64,000 nucleotides of DNA from positions 62,001 to 126,000 of the forward strand of contig UQYG01000003.1 of the NCBI GenBank assembly GCA_900545275.1, written 5' to 3'. The position numbers and the translations under genes were made by a program. How positions within the stretch are numbered: the stretch's first letter is position 1; every line of letters begins with the position of its first letter. Positions 24,681 through 33,650 of this stretch are shown piece after piece. This stretch comes from an uncultured Sutterella sp. (lineage in GTDB: Bacteria > Pseudomonadota > Gammaproteobacteria > Burkholderiales > Burkholderiaceae_F). A model generated the notes under the pieces. It searched no databases. It was given only the letters and a program-made list of their open reading frames with translations, and was not told the DNA's origin.

Positions 24681-24722
24681 AAGCCTCCCGCCTCCGAGTC
24701 GATCGGGCCGGGAGGCTTTGCT
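24681..24722 (+). terminator. Terminator after the SPFH gene
   Basis: Stem aagcctcccg (24681-24690) and cgggaggctt (24709-24718) followed by TGCTTCT. It separates this operon from rplQ. Confidence 0.75.
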
Positions 24723-24776
24723 TCTGCAGAGGGGGGCGCATGCCGGTGCTCGGCGAAAGAAAACGCGGCTTTTCGC

Positions 24777-24805
24777 TTGAATCTGCGCCGCAGTTTGCGT
24801 ACAAT
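24777..24805 (+). promoter_or_regulatory. Promoter of rplQ
   Basis: TTGAAT (24777-24782) and TACAAT (24800-24805) are 17 bases apart, giving a leader of about 95 bases before the rplQ ATG. Confidence 0.7.
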
Positions 24806-24908
24806 GCGCACTTTCTCCTCCACCCGTCCGCTTTTCGATTCGAAAGAAAGGATAGAAGAGTCGGGGAAGGAGACTCTTTTTGAGAACTTTAGAAACAAGG
24901 AATTAATC

Positions 24909-25307
24909 ATGCGTCACCGTCACGGTCTCCGCAAGCTCAATCGTACGAGCGCCCATCGTCTCGCCATGCTTCGCAACATGATGGTCTCCCTCATCAAGCA
25001 CGAAGCCATCAAGACGACCCTCCCCAAGGCCAAGGAACTTCGCCGCGTCATCGAACCGATGATCACGCTCGCCAAGGAACCCACCCTTGCCAACAAGCGT
25101 CTCGCCTTCTCCCGTCTTCGCGACCGCGAAGCTGTCGTCAAGCTCTTCGGCGAACTCGGTCCCCGTTTTGCCGCCCGTCAGGGTGGTTACACCCGCATCC
25201 TGAAGATGGGGTTCCGCGTCGGCGACAACGCTCCGATGGCCTACATGGAACTCGTCGACAAGGCCGCTCCGGCCGTCGCCGAAGCCACGGAAGAAAAGGC
25301 CGAGTAA
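24909..25307 (+). CDS. rplQ: 50S ribosomal protein L17
   Basis: A 132-residue ribosomal protein bL17 with the family start 'MRHRHGLRKLNRTSAHR', 'LIKHEAIKTTLPKAKELRR' and 'RQGGYTRILKMGFRVGDNAPMA'. The C-terminus is a short Ala/Glu tail. ATG 24909 follows AAGGAA; an in-frame 44-residue extension upstream overlaps the promoter and is not family-like. In most bacteria rplQ follows rpoA in the alpha operon. Here it is alone, with its own promoter and terminator. Confidence 0.97.
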   Translation: MRHRHGLRKLNRTSAHRLAMLRNMMVSLIKHEAIKTTLPKAKELRRVIEPMITLAKEPTLANKRLAFSRLRDREAVVKLFGELGPRFAARQGGYTRILKMGFRVGDNAPMAYMELVDKAAPAVAEATEEKAE

Positions 25308-25335
25308 TTTCGCGCCCCTTCCCGTAAGGATTCGA

Positions 25336-25373
25336 AAGGCTCGCTTCTCATAAGGAGGCGGGCCTTTTCTTTT
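25336..25373 (+). terminator. Terminator of rplQ
   Basis: Stem aaggctcgc (25336-25344) and gcgggcctt (25358-25366) with one G-T pair, then TTCTTTT. Confidence 0.8.
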
Positions 25374-25480
25374 GAGCGGAGTTCGGAATCGACCGCAGAA
25401 AACAGCGCAGGCGGATGGGAAGGCTGGTTGCTGATTGGGGGATGCTCGGAATAAGGATGGGTGAGCCTAGTCCGCACGAC

Positions 25481-25518
25481 AAAAGGAAAGGCGCTCCGTT
25501 CCTTCGAACGAAGCGCCT
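25481..25518 (-). terminator. Terminator of the bcs operon
   Basis: Stem aggcgct (25489-25495) and agcgcct (25512-25518) with an inner stem around ttcgaa; on the minus strand it is followed by TTCCTTTT, 23 bases after the bcsG stop. Confidence 0.75.
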
Positions 25519-25540
25519 GTTCTCGAGCGCCTTCGGAGCG

Positions 25541-27184
25541 TCAGCCGCCGTAGGGCTCCCACTTTCCGCGGTTCAACTTCATGTAGTCCCGGCCCTTGTA
25601 TTCGAGGACGGCCGCCTGACCGTTTTCCGAAACCATGTGCGTCGTGGGGAGATCCTTGACGAGGTCCTCGAGCGGGACCGCTCCCTTCGAATTCGAGAAG
25701 AAGTTCGTCTCGATCGTGCGCCCGATGAGGGTGCTGAGCGCGAGATAGCTCGAATTCCCCGTCACGTGGATCTGTTCCTTCGGGAGATTCTTGAGTCCCA
25801 CGAACTTCACGAGGACGGGCACCTGCGTGATGCGGCGCGTCGGGATGTCGCGAAGACGCGGCGTCTGGATGCGGTCGCCCCGCACGGCGGCGCCGTGTTC
25901 GGGAACGACGACGAGCATTACCTTGCGCTTGCCGCGCTCGAGCTCGTTGATGAAGGTGTTGAGCGAATCGAGGAAGGTCTTGGCGCGCGGCTCAAAGGCT
26001 TCCCAACGGCTGTGAAGCGGCAGGCGGTTTCCGTCGTGAAGCGCGATGAAGTTGAAGAGCGACACCGAGCGGACGTCTTTGTCGCGCGTCATCACGCGGT
26101 TCCAGTGACGAAGCACCGCGAGCGTGTCGGCGATCTCTTCGTTGTTGAAGGACATGTACTTGAGCGGGAACTTGCGCTGCTCGAAGGTGGCCGTCAACCC
26201 GGCCTGCGTGCGCATCGTATTGAGGTAGTTGTCGTACGCGCCGCTGTGGTCGAGGAAGAGATGCTGCTTGAAGCCCAGAGCGTCCAGACGGTTCATGATC
26301 TCGCAGTCCGGGCGGCGCGCGTCGTAGAGCGCGTCGTGCGAGGGCTGACCGCAGGCGCCCGTCAAAAGGCGAAGCGCGGCCGGGCCCGAATACGAGGTCG
26401 CCGAATTGAACTTGTCGAACCGGATGTTGAAGCGCGAGAAGACGCGGTGGTTCTGCAGGTTCGAGGCTTCGAGGTCGTCGTTCGAGAGCGAGCAGATGTT
26501 GAGGATGATGATGTCAAAGGGCGTGTCCTTCGCGGAGATCCCCGTCGGCAGCTGCGCGACGCGGTCCTTTTCGTAGTCGAGGAAGGCCTTGTACCAGGTG
26601 TCCACTTCCTCGGCCGACACGACGGCGTCGGTCGTGGTCGCGGCGTTCGCGAGGTTGAGGATCTCTTCGTTCGTCTTCGGGGTGTCGGCCGCGACCGCGG
26701 GCACCGCGCGCACCGGGGCCGTGGGCGCCGTAAAGAAGGGCTGCACGATGAGGAAGACGAGATAGAGCGCCGTGATCGTCGTGACGCGCACGAAGTCCCG
26801 CAGGAGATAGTAGGCAAGGAGAATCACGAAGCCCCAGCCCACCATGCGGAAGTTGATGAAGTCCCAGGCGAGCTGCACGACGTAGTTCACGGAAAAGCCC
26901 GTGATCCCCGACTTGTTGGCGAGGATCGAGTCGATCCCGGGGAGCCAGCTCTCCGACCAGAGAAGGGCCGTGCCGAGGACGAGCGCAATGAGCGCGTGCA
27001 GGCGATGAAGCCACTTCCCGCGGATCGGAATGAGAAGGAAGAGGAAGAACGCCGCGTTCAAAAGGAGGTCGAGGCGCAGATAGCCCGTGTAGGCGAGCGC
27101 GAACTTCCCGATGAAGTAGACGTTCCAGATGCCGAGCCCGAAGTAGGCGGGCGTCGGCACGGTGGTTTTCTGCGAAGCGGTCAC
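25541..27184 (-). CDS. bcsG: Cellulose phosphoethanolamine transferase BcsG
   Basis: A 547-residue inner-membrane enzyme that transfers phosphoethanolamine from lipid donors to nascent cellulose in the periplasm. The first 165 residues hold about five membrane segments ('GLGIWNVYFIGKFALAYTGY' is the family start). A periplasmic alkaline-phosphatase-fold domain follows. Family motifs are 'ILNICSLSNDDLEAS', the nucleophile region 'FNSATSYSGPAALRLL', 'LFLDHSGAYDNYL' and 'VVVPEHGAAVRGD'. The ATG overlaps the bcsZ stop by four bases (ATGA). Its presence predicts phosphoethanolamine-modified rather than plain cellulose. Confidence 0.93.
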   Translation of the reverse strand: MTASQKTTVPTPAYFGLGIWNVYFIGKFALAYTGYLRLDLLLNAAFFLFLLIPIRGKWLHRLHALIALVLGTALLWSESWLPGIDSILANKSGITGFSVNYVVQLAWDFINFRMVGWGFVILLAYYLLRDFVRVTTITALYLVFLIVQPFFTAPTAPVRAVPAVAADTPKTNEEILNLANAATTTDAVVSAEEVDTWYKAFLDYEKDRVAQLPTGISAKDTPFDIIILNICSLSNDDLEASNLQNHRVFSRFNIRFDKFNSATSYSGPAALRLLTGACGQPSHDALYDARRPDCEIMNRLDALGFKQHLFLDHSGAYDNYLNTMRTQAGLTATFEQRKFPLKYMSFNNEEIADTLAVLRHWNRVMTRDKDVRSVSLFNFIALHDGNRLPLHSRWEAFEPRAKTFLDSLNTFINELERGKRKVMLVVVPEHGAAVRGDRIQTPRLRDIPTRRITQVPVLVKFVGLKNLPKEQIHVTGNSSYLALSTLIGRTIETNFFSNSKGAVPLEDLVKDLPTTHMVSENGQAAVLEYKGRDYMKLNRGKWEPYGG

Positions 27185-28668
27185 TTATTGGCTCCTTCCG
27201 CGGCGGGCGTCTCGACGGCGGGCGCGGCCGGGGTTTCAGACGGGGCGGAGGAGGCTGCCTGGGCGGGTGCACGGACCTCCTGAGCGGCCGGAGCGGACTC
27301 GGCCTTTTCATCCCCCTTCGCCGCGGGGGCTTCCTGCTTTTCGGCGGATTCGGGCTTCGCCTCGGAGTTGCCTTCGGACTCGGCTTCCGACTTTGCTTCG
27401 GACTCGGCTTCCGACTTTGCTTCGGACTTCTCGTCCTTCTTGGCTTCGGTCGTCGCGGCGGGCTTCTTCGCCGGTTCGGTAGGCTCCGCAGCTTCCGCAG
27501 CTTCCGCAGCTTCCGACGCCTCCCGGTCGTCGGCCTCCTTGGCCTTCTTTTCGGGAGCGGGAAGGGGCTTGGCGTCCACCGCCGCGCGCGAAACGACGAG
27601 CTTGCCTTCGCGGTCGAAGCGGAAGAGGCCCGCGTCAAAGCCCGCGCCGTAGAGCATCAGGACGTTGCGGTAGTAATTTTCGCCGATGATGGGCTCGGCC
27701 TGAATGACGGTGCGCAGAAGATCGGCCGTCTTGGAATTCCCGAGCATTTCGAGAACGCAGGCGCCGAAGCCCGCGTTGCCGGCGCGGTTCGCTTTGCCCG
27801 TGAGAATCTCCACCTTCTCGGGCGGCATGTTCATTTCTTCGGTGAGGCGGCGCATCGGGTCGAAGTGCTTCATCAGGACGCCGTAGGAGGGATCCGACGG
27901 ATCCGTCATGGCGGCCCAGAGATAGACGCGGATCGCATTGTAGCTTCCGAGAGTATAGTCTTCGCCCTCGGGGGCGATGAGCTTACCGGTCTTGTCGATC
28001 TTCGCCCAGTCGGGGGAGAAGCCCGCGGGGGCCGTGCGCACGAGCGCGCGGATCGTCCCTTCGGCGACCTCCTTCCAGTAGGGGTCGACGAGCGCCAGGC
28101 GACGCAGGATGAAGACCGGGTAGTAGCTCGGGTTGAGCGTCACGTGGGTCGGGTGGTCAAAGCCGCTTCCGCCCGGAAGGAGGACCTTGCCGAGATTCGG
28201 GATGTCGCGCACGTCGCGCTTGAGGCCCTCCATCATCGCGCGGGCCTTTTCTTCGTAGGCGGGCTCGTTCCAGAGACGTGCGGCTTCGAGAAGGTCGTAG
28301 GCGATCCAGAGGTCGGAGTCGGTGGCGTTGTTCGTGTCGATGATGCCCCAGCCGTTGCCGGTCTTCCCCCAAAGCCACGAGGGAAGATTCTTCGTGATGT
28401 CGCCCTTGCTCAGATTCTTTTCGGTCCACTCGAGGAGCTTCGCGAAGGTTTCCCGGTCGTCGGCGACGAGCGCGAAGAACATGGCGTAGGACTGTCCTTC
28501 GCTCGTCGTGATGGAGCGTTTGTCGCTGTAGTCGATCACACGGAAGTTCTTGTCGATGTTGACCGTCTTGAAGCTGTCCCACATCGGCCAGGCCGCGGCG
28601 CGGTCCGCCATCGAGAGGAGGGCCGTCATGGCGCCCGCGAGAAGAAGAGGAGTGAGATGCGATTTCAT
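27181..28668 (-). CDS. bcsZ: Periplasmic GH8 cellulase BcsZ with acidic C-terminal tail
   Basis: A 495-residue endo-1,4-glucanase that trims cellulose during secretion. The signal peptide is residues 1-26 (end 'DRAAA'). Catalytic residues of family GH8 are visible: E57 in 'ITTSEGQSYAMF' and D117/D119 in 'NNATDSDLWIAYDLL'. The catalytic domain ends near residue 365, the normal size. The remaining 130 residues are Ala/Glu/Lys/Ser-rich with short tandem units ('KSEAESEAKSEAESE'), and no usual BcsZ has such a tail. ATG 28668 starts the signal peptide. Confidence 0.93.
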   Translation of the reverse strand: MKSHLTPLLLAGAMTALLSMADRAAAWPMWDSFKTVNIDKNFRVIDYSDKRSITTSEGQSYAMFFALVADDRETFAKLLEWTEKNLSKGDITKNLPSWLWGKTGNGWGIIDTNNATDSDLWIAYDLLEAARLWNEPAYEEKARAMMEGLKRDVRDIPNLGKVLLPGGSGFDHPTHVTLNPSYYPVFILRRLALVDPYWKEVAEGTIRALVRTAPAGFSPDWAKIDKTGKLIAPEGEDYTLGSYNAIRVYLWAAMTDPSDPSYGVLMKHFDPMRRLTEEMNMPPEKVEILTGKANRAGNAGFGACVLEMLGNSKTADLLRTVIQAEPIIGENYYRNVLMLYGAGFDAGLFRFDREGKLVVSRAAVDAKPLPAPEKKAKEADDREASEAAEAAEAAEPTEPAKKPAATTEAKKDEKSEAKSEAESEAKSEAESEGNSEAKPESAEKQEAPAAKGDEKAESAPAAQEVRAPAQAASSAPSETPAAPAVETPAAEGANK

Positions 28669-28766
28669 GGTTTTCGTCCGGACGGGCCTTCGCGCGGGAA
28701 GGCTCCGTTCTCTAAAAAGTTTCGGGTGCCGGCGGAAGGTCCCGCCGGCCAAAGAACGTTCGGCGG

Positions 28767-31013
28767 TCAGTTGGCGCCCTGCGAGCGGCCGCGGATCCAG
28801 CGGCGCATGAAGACGAAGATCCCGGCGCCCGCCACGACCGCGGCGAGGAGCGCGCAGAAGACGAGTACGAAGGGCCGGTCGGCGAGCGACAGCCACACGC
28901 GGCGGAACCACGGCATGTCGCCCACCGTGTAGGTGGACGCGGGTTCAAAGCCGCGCAGTTCGTCTTCGCCCACGAAGACGGTGCCGCCCTTCGCAAGCGC
29001 CAGGTCGCCCGGGTTCGCGAGGCGGCGGTTGAGAAGATGACCGCTTGCGCCGTCTTCGGCGAGAAGCGCCACGGCCGTGCGGGCGTTGTCGACGGGGGAC
29101 TTCACGGAGACGATCGCGGCAAAACCCGTGGCGAGTCGTTCGGGTTCGGCGGCGCCTTCCGTCTTTTCGGCGGGCTTCGCAAACCACTTCGAGACGCCGT
29201 CGGCCAAAGCGGCGGCCGATTCCGGACTGATGTCCATCACGCCTTCGGGCATGGGGCCGACGATGAGCAGATCCTTCTCTTTGAGAGAAGCCGAATCTTC
29301 GGGATTCGCCACGGTGAGGTGCAGGGGCGCCACGCCCGTCGTCGCCGCCATGCGGCCGACGGCGTTCAAGAAGGTCGTGAGCTCAATCGGACGCGCGTCC
29401 TTGCGAACGACCGCGGCCGTCTGACTCAGGTCCGCGTACATGGAGAAGGGGAAGGCTCCCTGCGTGAAGAGTCCGATCTCGGGGAGCTGCGCATAGTGGT
29501 ACATCCCGGAGAATTCGATCATCGACGAGGGATCGATCTGCACCTGATGCGAGGTGAGGGTCGCCGCACGGCAGTTTTCGGGCGTGCCTTCGTTGGGGTT
29601 TTGCTGATAGCCCGCTTCAAAGGAGAGGTCGTTCACAAAACCGAGTCCCCTCTTATGCAGGGCGCCCGCCGTCACGGCCGGTCCTTCGGGGACGGGCAGA
29701 TTCACGACGGCGGCGCCGCGGCTTTCTTCGTCGGAGAGGTTCTGACTGTCGGCAAGCGCGCCGTTTACGAGGGTGCGAAGCTGCGCGGCCTGACCCGTGA
29801 CGGGCTTCGTGTAGCGGTAAAGAAGATTCAGAGTCGCCGACGAAGCGCTCGTGAGATAGGTGTCCGGAGCAAGTCGGAAGGCGACGTGAAGGGGCGGCAG
29901 CGTTTCACCGCGGGCCGTCAGCTGTTCGGGGTATTCGATGAGCTGGCTCAGGGGCACCGCGAAGTCGGTGTTCACCCAGTTGGGCGACACGTAGGCGGGA
30001 AGAGGATCGGCCGCCTTGAAGTCCTTGATCGCGGCGCGCGGTCCGATGAGGATGCGCCCCGTCGTCGCGAAGGCCTGCGCGGCTGTCACGAGGTCGGCGT
30101 CGGTCTTGCCCGCGACGACGAGCATCTTTTCATAGAGCCCGCCCGGGGCGTCGAGCATGAGAAGTTCCGGTCCTTCAAAGGGTGCCAGTTCCTGAAGAAA
30201 CGCCGGACGGTTTTCGTTCGTCGCGAAAACGACGAAGTGACCCTGGGCGGGAACTTCCGAGAAATAGACCGGGAAGTCGGCGCCTCGCCAGGCGCTCGCC
30301 GCGGCGACGCGGCCCGTCACGATGGCGGCGGCGCGAAGGGCGTCCTTGGAAGGAGCCGAAGCGAAGACCACGGGGAGCGTCGTCGCCTTTTCGACCGACG
30401 TGTCGACAAACGGCAACGGGAGCTGCGCCAGGTCGTTCGTCAAGCGCAGGTTCTGCTTTTCGAGCGTCAACTGGCTCGTCGGAGAAATGTCGAGCCAGAG
30501 TGCGCTGTTTCCTTCGTTTTCGCACACGATCGAGTAGTGCCCGACGAATTCGACGCTCAGCTGATTGCGCGTCTTCATGGACTTCGCGTTGAGCGCGACC
30601 GAGAGGCTCGTGGGCTTGCCGAGCATTTCCTTCGAGATCGCGGTGACGCCCTGAAGTTCTCCGTTGAGGTAGACGTTCAGCTGCGAGGTCCCGGGAATCA
30701 GCGAGGGAGAGGGCGTAAACGAGAGGTCGAGCGTCGCCTTCGAAACGATTTCGTCCGCGCGCACGCCGAAGTCGAAGTACTGCGTCGGCATCGCGCCCGT
30801 AAGCTTCACCGCGGTGGCGAGTCCTCCGGGGACGAGGCGGATGAGGTCGTGCGACTCGGCGACGGAGGCCGTCGCGTCGGTGCGCCACACGGGCGCGGGC
30901 GTGTCGGCGGCGAAGACCGGCTCGGCAAGACCGAGGGCGAGCGTAAGCGACGCCGCGATCGTGGTGAGCGCGGCTCGGTGTGTACGGTGCTTTCTCGTAA
31001 GGAAGAACATCAT
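28767..31013 (-). CDS. bcsB: Cellulose synthase periplasmic subunit BcsB
   Basis: A 748-residue subunit that guides the glucan chain through the periplasm and completes the synthase with its C-terminal membrane helix. The signal peptide is residues 1-35 ('SLTLALGLAEPVFAA'). Carbohydrate-binding and flavodoxin-like domains alternate, with family segments 'YFDFGVRADEIVSKATLDL', 'LNVYLNGELQGV', 'NQLSVEFVGHYSIVCEN' and 'RAATLTSHQVQIDPSS'. The last helix is 'FVLVFCALLAAVVAGAGIF'. The start ATGATG overlaps the bcsA stop by four bases. Confidence 0.93.
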   Translation of the reverse strand: MMFFLTRKHRTHRAALTTIAASLTLALGLAEPVFAADTPAPVWRTDATASVAESHDLIRLVPGGLATAVKLTGAMPTQYFDFGVRADEIVSKATLDLSFTPSPSLIPGTSQLNVYLNGELQGVTAISKEMLGKPTSLSVALNAKSMKTRNQLSVEFVGHYSIVCENEGNSALWLDISPTSQLTLEKQNLRLTNDLAQLPLPFVDTSVEKATTLPVVFASAPSKDALRAAAIVTGRVAAASAWRGADFPVYFSEVPAQGHFVVFATNENRPAFLQELAPFEGPELLMLDAPGGLYEKMLVVAGKTDADLVTAAQAFATTGRILIGPRAAIKDFKAADPLPAYVSPNWVNTDFAVPLSQLIEYPEQLTARGETLPPLHVAFRLAPDTYLTSASSATLNLLYRYTKPVTGQAAQLRTLVNGALADSQNLSDEESRGAAVVNLPVPEGPAVTAGALHKRGLGFVNDLSFEAGYQQNPNEGTPENCRAATLTSHQVQIDPSSMIEFSGMYHYAQLPEIGLFTQGAFPFSMYADLSQTAAVVRKDARPIELTTFLNAVGRMAATTGVAPLHLTVANPEDSASLKEKDLLIVGPMPEGVMDISPESAAALADGVSKWFAKPAEKTEGAAEPERLATGFAAIVSVKSPVDNARTAVALLAEDGASGHLLNRRLANPGDLALAKGGTVFVGEDELRGFEPASTYTVGDMPWFRRVWLSLADRPFVLVFCALLAAVVAGAGIFVFMRRWIRGRSQGAN

Positions 31014-33616
31014 GAAACCCTTTGGGTGGCGGCCTGACGCGGGATGCGCGGCAGGAGCGAAAGAAGAAAACGGATCAGTCGGCCGACGCGGCCGGGCAGG
31101 AATTCCAAAAGCGATTTGTAGCCGTAGAGCGCAATGCGGATGAGGCGCAGGAAGCCCGCGACGAAGCGGTCGTCGACCTCGCCTTCGGGGGGCTCGGCCC
31201 AAATGCCTTCGCGCGCGAAGGTGGCGCGGTTGAGACGAATCTCGTCGAAGCGGTCGGCAGTATCCACCCGCACTTCAAACGCCGCGTCTTCGACGAGCGT
31301 CACGGTCGTGCGGAAGCGCTCAACCGTGCCTCGGGTCGGAATTTCGACGAAGAGCTCTTCTCCTGCGGAAACGCTCCGGAGCGTCTCGGGATCGACCTCG
31401 AAACGGAGGTGCTCCTGCGAGAATTCGCGAAGGCGGGCGGCAAAGGCTTCCGAGAGCGACTCGCCGCGTCCGACGCGCACGCCGACGTTCAAAGGCACGC
31501 GCGGCAGACGGTGCTTCTGCACCTCTTCCACGGCGACCGCGGCCGATGCGCCGAGGACGACGAGGTTGTAGAGAATCCAGCCGAAGTTGATGAGGAGGGT
31601 CGAGACCTGCGGGTCGGCGGCGACGATCGTCTTGTAGATCCCGACGGCGAGCCCCGCGAGGTTGAGCGCAATCAGAACGAGGATGGGCTTGGCGATTCCC
31701 CAGTCGACGTACTTCTTGTCGATCGTCATCCCCTTGGCGGTGACGTTGAACTTCCCCTTGTGCGGGAAGATGAGGGCGACCGTCGTCGGGAGCAGGATGT
31801 ACCAGGAGAGGACCGTTTCGTAGACGGCCCCGAGGAAGGGATAGCGGTAGCCCCGCTGCAGGATCTTGTTCGTGATGGCCGAGTGCACCATGTGCGGAAT
31901 CACGTAGGCGAAGATGGCCGCGGCCGACGCGTAGATGACGTAGATGTCGGCGAACATGTAGGGCAACGGCGCGGCGAGAAACACCAGACGCGGCAGTCCG
32001 TGCAGAAAGTGCACCATCGCGTTGAAGAAACAGAGGCGCTGGGGAAGCGTGAGGCCCTTGCCCGTGAAGGGATTGTCGAGGCGGAAGATCTGAATCATCC
32101 CGCGAGCCCAGCGGATGCGCTGCCCCACGTGCGCCGAGAGCGATTCGGTCGAAAGGCCCGAAGCGACGGGCTTCGAGATGAAGGCCGACTTCCAGCCGAG
32201 GCGGTTGAGCTTGAGCGAGGTGTGGGCGTCTTCCGTCACGGTTTCGACCGCGATCCCGCCGATCTGCATGAGGGCCGCACGGCGCATGACGGCGCTCGAG
32301 CCGCAGAACATCACGGCGTTCCAGGTGTCGTTCCCCTTCTGGATGAAGTCGTGAAAGAGCGAATTTTCGATCGGCATCGCCCGCTCGAGGTGGAGGTTCT
32401 TCTCGAAGGGATCGGGCGAATAGAAGTGGTGCGGCGTCTGCACGAGCGCGATCTTCTCGTCCTTGACGAGCCAACCGACGGTGGACGTCAAAAAGTCGCA
32501 GGAAGGCACGTGGTCGCAGTCGAAGATCACGATGAATTCTCCGTTCGTGATCCCGAGCGCGTGATTGATGTTCCCCGCCTTGGCGTGGTTGTGCTCTTCG
32601 CGCTTGATGTAGCGTACGCCCACCGATTCGGCGAATTCCCGGAAGGCGTCGCGGCTTCCGTCGTCAAGGAGATGGACCTTGAGCTTGTGTGCGGGCCAGT
32701 CGAGGTTGAGCGCCGCAAAGACGGTGGGCTTGATGACTTCGAGCGACTCGTTGTAGGTCGGAATGAAGATGTCGACCGTGGGCCAGACCGAGCGGTCGGC
32801 GGGCAGAGGGCAGGGCTTGCGGTTCAGAACCCAGCAGACCTGGAAGTACCCGAGCACCGTCACGACGAAGGCGTAGAATTCGGCCGCGAGAAGAAGGACC
32901 GAGAAGAAGAGTTCCGCGGGCGACGACGGATGAAGCGTCGCCGTGCAGCGCCACCAGAGGTAGCGGGCCGACACCACGACCGAAATCACGAAGAGGACCA
33001 TGAGCGTCACGCGCGCACGGATGTGCGTGAAGCTCCAGGCGGAAATCAGCATGATCGAGAGGAAGATCACCTGACCGCGGAAGTCGAAAGGCTGCGTGAT
33101 GCAGAGAACCGCGAGACCGATCGCGAGCACGGCGGCGGTGCCGACGAGAATCGACTGCAGGCGCTTTTTCGGCCCCGAAACGGGATCCGGACGGTGCTCG
33201 ACGCCCTCTTCGCTCAGGGAGCCGATTCCCGAGAGCCAGCGGCTTCCCAGGGCGCCGATTTTTTCGCCGAGGGTCCCCACGGCGGACGTTACGCCCGTGA
33301 CGAGACGGGCGAGGGGATTCTCGCGTCGAAAGCGCTGCCAGTCGAAGGCATAGACGACGAAGAGAAAGACCGACTGCAGGGAGACGCGGACGATGTCGGC
33401 CACCGTCGGTCGGTCGAAGTTGACGTGGGGATAAAGATTTCTGCGGTTTTCCCGGACGTTTCGCCAGTAGCCGCTCTCGAGCGGCACGAAGAGCCAGGCC
33501 AAAAGTAGTCCGAGGCTGTTGAGGAGCAGCGAAACCGTCCCCGTACCGGCATCCGCCCACTCGGCGATGCTGCGCGTGAAGTGTTTTCGGATCGAATGGA
33601 TCGAAGAGGAGAACAT
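31010..33616 (-). CDS. bcsA: Cellulose synthase catalytic subunit BcsA
   Basis: An 868-residue family-2 glycosyltransferase that polymerises UDP-glucose and extrudes the chain. Catalytic motifs are complete: 'LLDDGSRD' (about 317), 'DCDHVP' (366), 'TEDAH' (461) and 'QRIRWARG' (499). Membrane helices flank the GT domain. The C-terminal PilZ region has 'HRLPRVPL' (about 702) but 'REFSQEH' (about 730) where c-di-GMP-binding BcsA has D/NxSxxG, so the allosteric site looks degenerate. ATG 33616 is chosen although its ribosome site is poor; a TTG at 33661 would add 15 residues inside the leader hairpin tail. Confidence 0.95.
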   Translation of the reverse strand: MFSSSIHSIRKHFTRSIAEWADAGTGTVSLLLNSLGLLLAWLFVPLESGYWRNVRENRRNLYPHVNFDRPTVADIVRVSLQSVFLFVVYAFDWQRFRRENPLARLVTGVTSAVGTLGEKIGALGSRWLSGIGSLSEEGVEHRPDPVSGPKKRLQSILVGTAAVLAIGLAVLCITQPFDFRGQVIFLSIMLISAWSFTHIRARVTLMVLFVISVVVSARYLWWRCTATLHPSSPAELFFSVLLLAAEFYAFVVTVLGYFQVCWVLNRKPCPLPADRSVWPTVDIFIPTYNESLEVIKPTVFAALNLDWPAHKLKVHLLDDGSRDAFREFAESVGVRYIKREEHNHAKAGNINHALGITNGEFIVIFDCDHVPSCDFLTSTVGWLVKDEKIALVQTPHHFYSPDPFEKNLHLERAMPIENSLFHDFIQKGNDTWNAVMFCGSSAVMRRAALMQIGGIAVETVTEDAHTSLKLNRLGWKSAFISKPVASGLSTESLSAHVGQRIRWARGMIQIFRLDNPFTGKGLTLPQRLCFFNAMVHFLHGLPRLVFLAAPLPYMFADIYVIYASAAAIFAYVIPHMVHSAITNKILQRGYRYPFLGAVYETVLSWYILLPTTVALIFPHKGKFNVTAKGMTIDKKYVDWGIAKPILVLIALNLAGLAVGIYKTIVAADPQVSTLLINFGWILYNLVVLGASAAVAVEEVQKHRLPRVPLNVGVRVGRGESLSEAFAARLREFSQEHLRFEVDPETLRSVSAGEELFVEIPTRGTVERFRTTVTLVEDAAFEVRVDTADRFDEIRLNRATFAREGIWAEPPEGEVDDRFVAGFLRLIRIALYGYKSLLEFLPGRVGRLIRFLLSLLPRIPRQAATQRVS

Positions 33617-33650
33617 GTGGGGGTCGTGTCGAAGTCGCCGGAATCGGGGC

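Noticed and set aside
27368..27440. Short tandem DNA repeats suggesting a CRISPR-like or other repeat array
   Set aside because: The units are in frame inside bcsZ and encode a low-complexity SEAE/SEAK tail. Spacing is not that of repeat-spacer units and no cas gene is near.
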